64,000 bases of DNA from an uncultured Eubacteriales bacterium (GTDB lineage Bacteria > Bacillota > Clostridia > Oscillospirales > CAG-272), in contig CAKRZR010000001.1 of NCBI GenBank assembly GCA_934433485.1, forward strand, positions 1 through 64,000. The letters are read 5' to 3'. Positions 60,360 through 64,000 of the stretch are shown here, in pieces (position 1 is the stretch's first letter; each line of letters starts with the position of its first letter). The translations under genes were made by a program, and so were the position numbers. The notes under the pieces were generated by a model, which did no database searches, was not told the origin of the DNA, and worked only from the letters and a program-made list of their open reading frames with translations.

Positions 60360-61362
60360 AAGAACGATCCTTGCCGCGTTTCTCTACGATCACCGGGGCT
60401 GCTTCGCCGTGTTCGCGATCACAGCCGTGTGCTTTTCCGCTGTCGCCTACGCGTTTCAGTATCCGTTTGCCGCCATTGGATATGCGCTCTCGCTGGGACT
60501 GCTGCTGACCGGTCTGGCGCTGGCTGCTATGTATTTTCCCTACCGCCGCCGATATCGTGAAATGATCCACGCGGCGTGTGAGGAATACGTCACACCGTTT
60601 CCGACACGCTATGGCAGAGAAGCAGCGTATCAGGCACTGTTTTGCAGTCTCCGCGAGAAAAAGAAAGCGGCGGAGCTTGCGGCGGAACGGGAGAGCAGGG
60701 AAAACGGTGTATATTTTACGACATGGGCGCACCAGATCAAGGTTCCCATCGCTGCGATCCGACTCATTCTTGCGGAGGAAGAACCGGATGGGCGCGCTAT
60801 GGGACTGGAGCTGTCGCGGATCGAGCAATACGCGGATATGGTGCTGGCGTACCAGAGACTGCGTGATCATGTGTCCGATTACGTGTTTCGGGAATACGAG
60901 CTGTCCGTGGTAGTGAACGGTGTGATCCGCAAGCTGGCGCCGTGGTTTATCCGAAAAAAGCTGACTCTGGAGTACGACAAAGCGCCGTGCCGCGTGGTGA
61001 CGGATGAAAAGTGGTTCTCTCTCATCACAGAACAGCTCCTCTCCAACGCCGTTAAATACACACCGTCCGGCGGCACGATCACGATACGCTGCACGGAAGC
61101 GGCGCTTTTGATAACGGACACCGGTATCGGCATTGCAAAGGAAGATTTGCCGCGGATCTTTGAACGCGGATTCACCGGCGCAAACGGACGGCTGGACGAT
61201 CACGCGACCGGGATTGGGCTGTATCTCTGCCGCCAGATCTGCGATCGGTTCGGCTACACAATGCATGTGACCTCCACACCGCGCGTAGGCAGTACATTTA
61301 CGGTGTGCTTGCGGCAGGAGGAGAATATGCCGGATACGCTTGCCGATACGGCGGAAAAATAG
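60346..61362 (+). CDS. Sensor histidine kinase, intramembrane-sensing type (BceS-like)
   Basis: 338 residues. Two TM helices (about 18-36 and 42-62) are joined by only a few residues, so there is no extracellular sensor domain; this is the BceS design in which the ABC permease senses the peptide. The phosphoacceptor His is in FTTWAHQIKVPIAAIRLIL (about 125-143). The N box LLSNAVKYTP, G1 LLITDTGIGI and G2 ATGIGLYLCRQICD are intact. It partners the preceding regulator. Confidence 0.94.
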   Translation: MDLRERTILAAFLYDHRGCFAVFAITAVCFSAVAYAFQYPFAAIGYALSLGLLLTGLALAAMYFPYRRRYREMIHAACEEYVTPFPTRYGREAAYQALFCSLREKKKAAELAAERESRENGVYFTTWAHQIKVPIAAIRLILAEEEPDGRAMGLELSRIEQYADMVLAYQRLRDHVSDYVFREYELSVVVNGVIRKLAPWFIRKKLTLEYDKAPCRVVTDEKWFSLITEQLLSNAVKYTPSGGTITIRCTEAALLITDTGIGIAKEDLPRIFERGFTGANGRLDDHATGIGLYLCRQICDRFGYTMHVTSTPRVGSTFTVCLRQEENMPDTLADTAEK

Positions 61363-61374
61363 GATTCCTCTAAA

Positions 61375-61428
61375 ATAAAGGCTATTTTTGCGATAAAAGT
61401 CCCTGTATTTTAGCCTTTATCGCAAAAA
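61375..61428 (+). repeat. Two interlaced perfect inverted repeats after the kinase gene
   Basis: ATAAAGGCTA (61375-61384) pairs with TAGCCTTTAT (61411-61420). TTTTTGCGATAAA (61385-61397) pairs with TTTATCGCAAAAA (61416-61428). The 3' arms overlap by five bases, so the two stems are mutually exclusive. The second could be a terminator-like hairpin. Confidence 0.85.
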
Positions 61429-61466
61429 ACGATTTATTCAGAGTATTCTGAGAAAACCGCGCGAAC

Positions 61467-61482
61467 CTTACAGAAATGTAAG
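61467..61482 (+). promoter_or_regulatory. BceR-type operator
   Basis: CTTACA-gaaa-TGTAAG is a perfect inverted repeat fitting the TnACA-N4-TGTAA consensus known for BceR-like regulators. It lies about 55 nt upstream of the ABC promoter boxes. A further half site TTGTAAG follows at 61498-61504. Confidence 0.85.
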
Positions 61483-61535
61483 CTATACCGTGAAAATTGT
61501 AAGACATATCGATGGTACGCATGCGGCGTCTGTGC

Positions 61536-61546
61536 TATACTATAAT
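61536..61546 (+). promoter_or_regulatory. -10 region of the bceAB-like operon
   Basis: TATACT (61536-61541) overlaps TATAAT (61541-61546). No good -35 is present at 17 bp, as expected for an activator-dependent promoter. Confidence 0.6.
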
Positions 61547-61592
61547 CACAAAGAAAAACCTCAGTACATAGAGGACAACAGGAGTATACAGT

Positions 61593-62360
61593 ATGGCATT
61601 ACTTGACGTAAATGGAATCGGGAAGATCTATGTGACCCGGTTCGGCGGCAATCGTGTGGAGGCACTGCGCAATGTGCAGTTCTCTGTGGAAAAAGGCGAA
61701 TATGTGGCGATCATGGGTGAATCCGGCTCCGGCAAAACGACGCTTCTCAACATCATCGCCGCGCTGGACAAGCCGACATCCGGAGAAGTGGTGTTGAACG
61801 GCAAGCCGCTGTCCACGGTGCGCGACGACCACATGGCGGAATTTCGCCGGCAGAACCTCGGATTCGTATTCCAGGATTTCAACCTGCTGGACACATTCTC
61901 TCTGCGGGACAATATTTATCTCCCGCTCGTGCTGTCCGGCTGTCGGGTGCAGGAGATGGAGAACAGACTGACCCCGATCGCCGCAAAGCTCGGGATCACG
62001 CCGCTTTTGGACAAATATCCCTATGAGGTTTCCGGCGGACAGAAACAGCGAGCGGCGGTCGCGCGTGCCCTGATCACCAATCCGATGCTCATTTTGGCGG
62101 ACGAACCGACGGGAGCGCTCGATTCCCGCTCCACGGACGAGCTGCTCGGCACCTTCAACCGGATCCACGACGAGGGGCAGACGATCATCATGGTCACGCA
62201 CTCCGTCAAGGCGGCAAGCCACGCGGGCAGAGTGTTGTTTATCAAGGACGGCGAAGTGTTCCACCAGCTGTACCGCGGCACGCACAGCATCGAGGAGCAG
62301 TATATGGCGATCTCCGACACGCTGACCATGCTCGCGACGGGAGGCAGAGACCATGAATAA
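61593..62360 (+). CDS. Bce-type ABC transporter ATPase (BceA-like)
   Basis: 255 residues. Walker A is GESGSGKTTLLNII (about 40-53), the signature is EVSGGQKQRAAVARALIT, and Walker B is LILADEPTGALDSRSTDELL. FRRQNLGFVFQDFNLLDTFS carries the Q-loop and is typical of antimicrobial-peptide ABC ATPases. With the following permease it senses and removes cell-wall-targeting peptides such as bacitracin. It overlaps the permease gene by 8 nt. Confidence 0.94.
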   Translation: MALLDVNGIGKIYVTRFGGNRVEALRNVQFSVEKGEYVAIMGESGSGKTTLLNIIAALDKPTSGEVVLNGKPLSTVRDDHMAEFRRQNLGFVFQDFNLLDTFSLRDNIYLPLVLSGCRVQEMENRLTPIAAKLGITPLLDKYPYEVSGGQKQRAAVARALITNPMLILADEPTGALDSRSTDELLGTFNRIHDEGQTIIMVTHSVKAASHAGRVLFIKDGEVFHQLYRGTHSIEEQYMAISDTLTMLATGGRDHE

Positions 62361-64000
62361 TGCCTTCTACTGGAAGATCGCGAAAACGAATATCAAAAAT
62401 AACCGCAAGATCTATTTTCCGTACATTCTGACCTCCATCGGCATGGTGATGATCTTCTATATCGTCGGTTTCCTGGCGCATGACAACGATATTCGCTCCA
62501 AGATGGACGGTGGTGCGACGCTGCAAAGCCTGCTCAAATTCGGCATCTGGGTGATCGCCATTTTCGCGGTTCTGTTTCTTTGGTACACGAACAGCTTCAT
62601 CACCAAACGGCGCAAAAAGGAATTTGGACTTTTCCACGTGCTCGGCATGGGCAAAAAGAACATCGCGCACGTCATGCTCTGTGAGGGACTGGTCACAAAC
62701 GGCGTGAGTGTGGTCGGCGGACTTTTCCTCGGCATTGTTTTCTCCAAGCTGGTGCAGGGGATCCTCTATCGTCTCATGCAGTATGATCTGTCCTCCCTCC
62801 GCCTCTCTGTCGATACCGACACGGTCCTTGCGACCCTCCTGTTGTTCTGCGGTGTATTCCTGCTCATCTATCTCGATTCCCTCCGGCAGATCGCGTTTTC
62901 CAACACCATAGAGCTGCTGCACGGTGCGCAGACCGGGGAGAGAGAGCCGCGTGCCAACTGGATCCTTGCTGCGCTGGGCGCGATCTGTCTTGCCATCGGG
63001 TACTACATCGCCGTTTCCACAGAGGATCCGGTTGTGGCAACCATGCTGTTCTTTATCGCTGTGGTGTTTGTTATCCTCGGCACCTATGGACTCTTTATCT
63101 CCGGCAGCGTGGCGATCCTGAAGCTTTTGAAAAAGAACAAATCCTATTACTATAGTCCGCAGCATTTTATCTCTGTTTCCGGCATGACGTACCGCATGAA
63201 GCGCAACGGTGCCGGGCTTGCCTCCATCTGCATTCTCTCGACCATGGTCCTTGTCATGCTGTCCTCCACGTTCTGTATGTTTGTTGGCATGGACAACGGG
63301 GTAAACCTCCAGTATCCAATGGATATGACCGTAACCGTACACAACGCCAACGATCCGGAATCCTTTGCGATGGTGCAGGAGGCGGTGGAGGGGGTATTGG
63401 CGGAGAAAGGCGTACAGGTGCAGAAGAAAGCTGCCTACCATGTGATGTCCTCCGCGTCCTTTGTGACAGACGGCGTGGTATCCTTCCAGCGGAAGACCAC
63501 AAGCGAAAACTATGCCAGAACCGTCCTCACGCATATGCTTACCATCGACGCGTACAATGCATATCGTCTGAAGGGCGACGCGGTACAGCTTGCGGAAAAT
63601 GAGGTCTATCTTCTGTGTGATGGAGTCACCTATCCGCAGGACACGATCACCATTGAAGGTACCACCTATACCGTTAAGGGAAGCGCGGATCTGATGACCC
63701 ATTTCCCGCTCCTTTCCACGGCGGACTATCTCGGTATGCCGCATCTTTCCGTGTTTTTTGCCGATCAAACCGCTGCGGATCGTGTTTTCCATGCGATGTA
63801 TCCGGAGATGGACGAAAACTATCGGATCCCTTTGGAGGGCGGAGAACCGGGGCAGACCTATTCGCCGTATTTCGCCTACATTGGTCTGGATCTCGATACG
63901 ACAGACAGCGTACTTCTCGAAGAGCTGTGCAGAACGATTTTCGCGCTCTTTTCGGATGCCGACAATCCGCAATCCATCTATCGCACGAATACCCCCTATT
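62353..64000 (+). CDS. Bce-type ABC permease (BceB-like), 3' end beyond window
   Basis: 549 codons are visible from ATG 62353 (MNNAFYWKIAKTNIKNNRKI) and the frame is open at the right edge. FtsX-type helices are seen at about 24-44, 70-90, 110-135, 153-175, 195-220 and 225-245. The block RRKKEFGLFHVLGMGKKNIA is family typical. A large extracellular domain starts after the TM helix near 296-315; that domain is where BceB-type permeases bind peptide antibiotics. The substrate cannot be told from the sequence. Confidence 0.93.
   Translation, partial: MNNAFYWKIAKTNIKNNRKIYFPYILTSIGMVMIFYIVGFLAHDNDIRSKMDGGATLQSLLKFGIWVIAIFAVLFLWYTNSFITKRRKKEFGLFHVLGMGKKNIAHVMLCEGLVTNGVSVVGGLFLGIVFSKLVQGILYRLMQYDLSSLRLSVDTDTVLATLLLFCGVFLLIYLDSLRQIAFSNTIELLHGAQTGEREPRANWILAALGAICLAIGYYIAVSTEDPVVATMLFFIAVVFVILGTYGLFISGSVAILKLLKKNKSYYYSPQHFISVSGMTYRMKRNGAGLASICILSTMVLVMLSSTFCMFVGMDNGVNLQYPMDMTVTVHNANDPESFAMVQEAVEGVLAEKGVQVQKKAAYHVMSSASFVTDGVVSFQRKTTSENYARTVLTHMLTIDAYNAYRLKGDAVQLAENEVYLLCDGVTYPQDTITIEGTTYTVKGSADLMTHFPLLSTADYLGMPHLSVFFADQTAADRVFHAMYPEMDENYRIPLEGGEPGQTYSPYFAYIGLDLDTTDSVLLEELCRTIFALFSDADNPQSIYRTNTPY

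Noticed and set aside
62242..63972. 576-codon minus-strand open frame opposite the BceB-like gene
   Set aside because: His/Arg-rich translation typical of antisense of a coding gene. The plus frame from 62353 is a clear BceB-type permease that stays open to the window end.
1..64000. tRNA, rRNA, CRISPR arrays or prophage
   Set aside because: None was recognised by eye on either strand; short RNAs could be missed without a covariance search.

Overview
The window looks like a chromosomal segment of a Gram-positive anaerobe of class Clostridia, plausibly Oscillospirales or a related gut lineage. The GC content looks moderately high for a Firmicute. The evidence is a FtsEX/M23/CtpA/GreA/LysS block, PyrR attenuation of a uracil permease, an ECF-type vitamin transporter, an Fe-S L-serine dehydratase, a glycyl-radical activase, AmiC-like oligopeptide permease features and a Bce-type peptide-sensing module. 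Promoters are of the TTGACA-17-TATAAT type with AGGAGG-like ribosome binding sites. No rRNA, tRNA, CRISPR array, prophage or complete insertion sequence was seen. The assignment to a lineage is inference.

Layout. 1-7.9 kb (minus): lysS (cut by the left edge, with a tRNA-binding domain fused at its C terminus), greA, ctpA, an EnvC/PcsB-like M23 protein, ftsX, ftsE and a CdaR/PucR-type regulator. 8.1-15.4 kb: a 134-bp MITE-like element, trmO, a purine permease, a decayed acetyltransferase, an orphan glycyl-radical activase, a GNAT gene, then a PyrR-binding attenuator with pyrR and uracil permease. 15.4-22.3 kb: a TetR repressor divergent from an MMPL/RND transporter that overlaps a 1257-residue GLUG-repeat surface protein with a long helical insertion. 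22.3-24.4 kb (minus): NUDIX hydrolase, 7-TM protein and SDR with their own promoter.

24.4-30.7 kb (minus) is the most interesting block. A cobalamin riboswitch with a leader terminator controls a small HNH_repeat-like protein, a sortase-anchored protein, a membrane protein combining an alpha/alpha-toroid and a DUF4430 domain (the architecture of animal intrinsic factor and transcobalamin), EcfT, a fused EcfA-EcfA' ATPase and an ECF S component. This reads as a complete surface-to-cytoplasm B12 capture and import system.

30.7-44.7 kb (minus) is mostly housekeeping: GNAT, L-serine dehydratase, TatD-linked radical SAM protein, TatD, MetG, NagA, a sulfatase, RsmI, TrmN6, a ferredoxin, a trigger-factor-like FKBP lipoprotein and RecQ. 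44.8-48.8 kb (plus): a COG4586/4587/3694-type ABC exporter and an M29 aminopeptidase. 49.0-57.3 kb (plus): an oligopeptide ABC operon with a structured 5' leader, a long OppB ectodomain, a helical insertion inside the OppD ATPase and two C-terminal TM helices on OppF. 57.3-64 kb: a divergent ApbE-like protein, a spermidine-synthase-like protein and a Bce-type RR/HK/ABC module with a consensus BceR-type operator; its permease gene is cut by the right edge.
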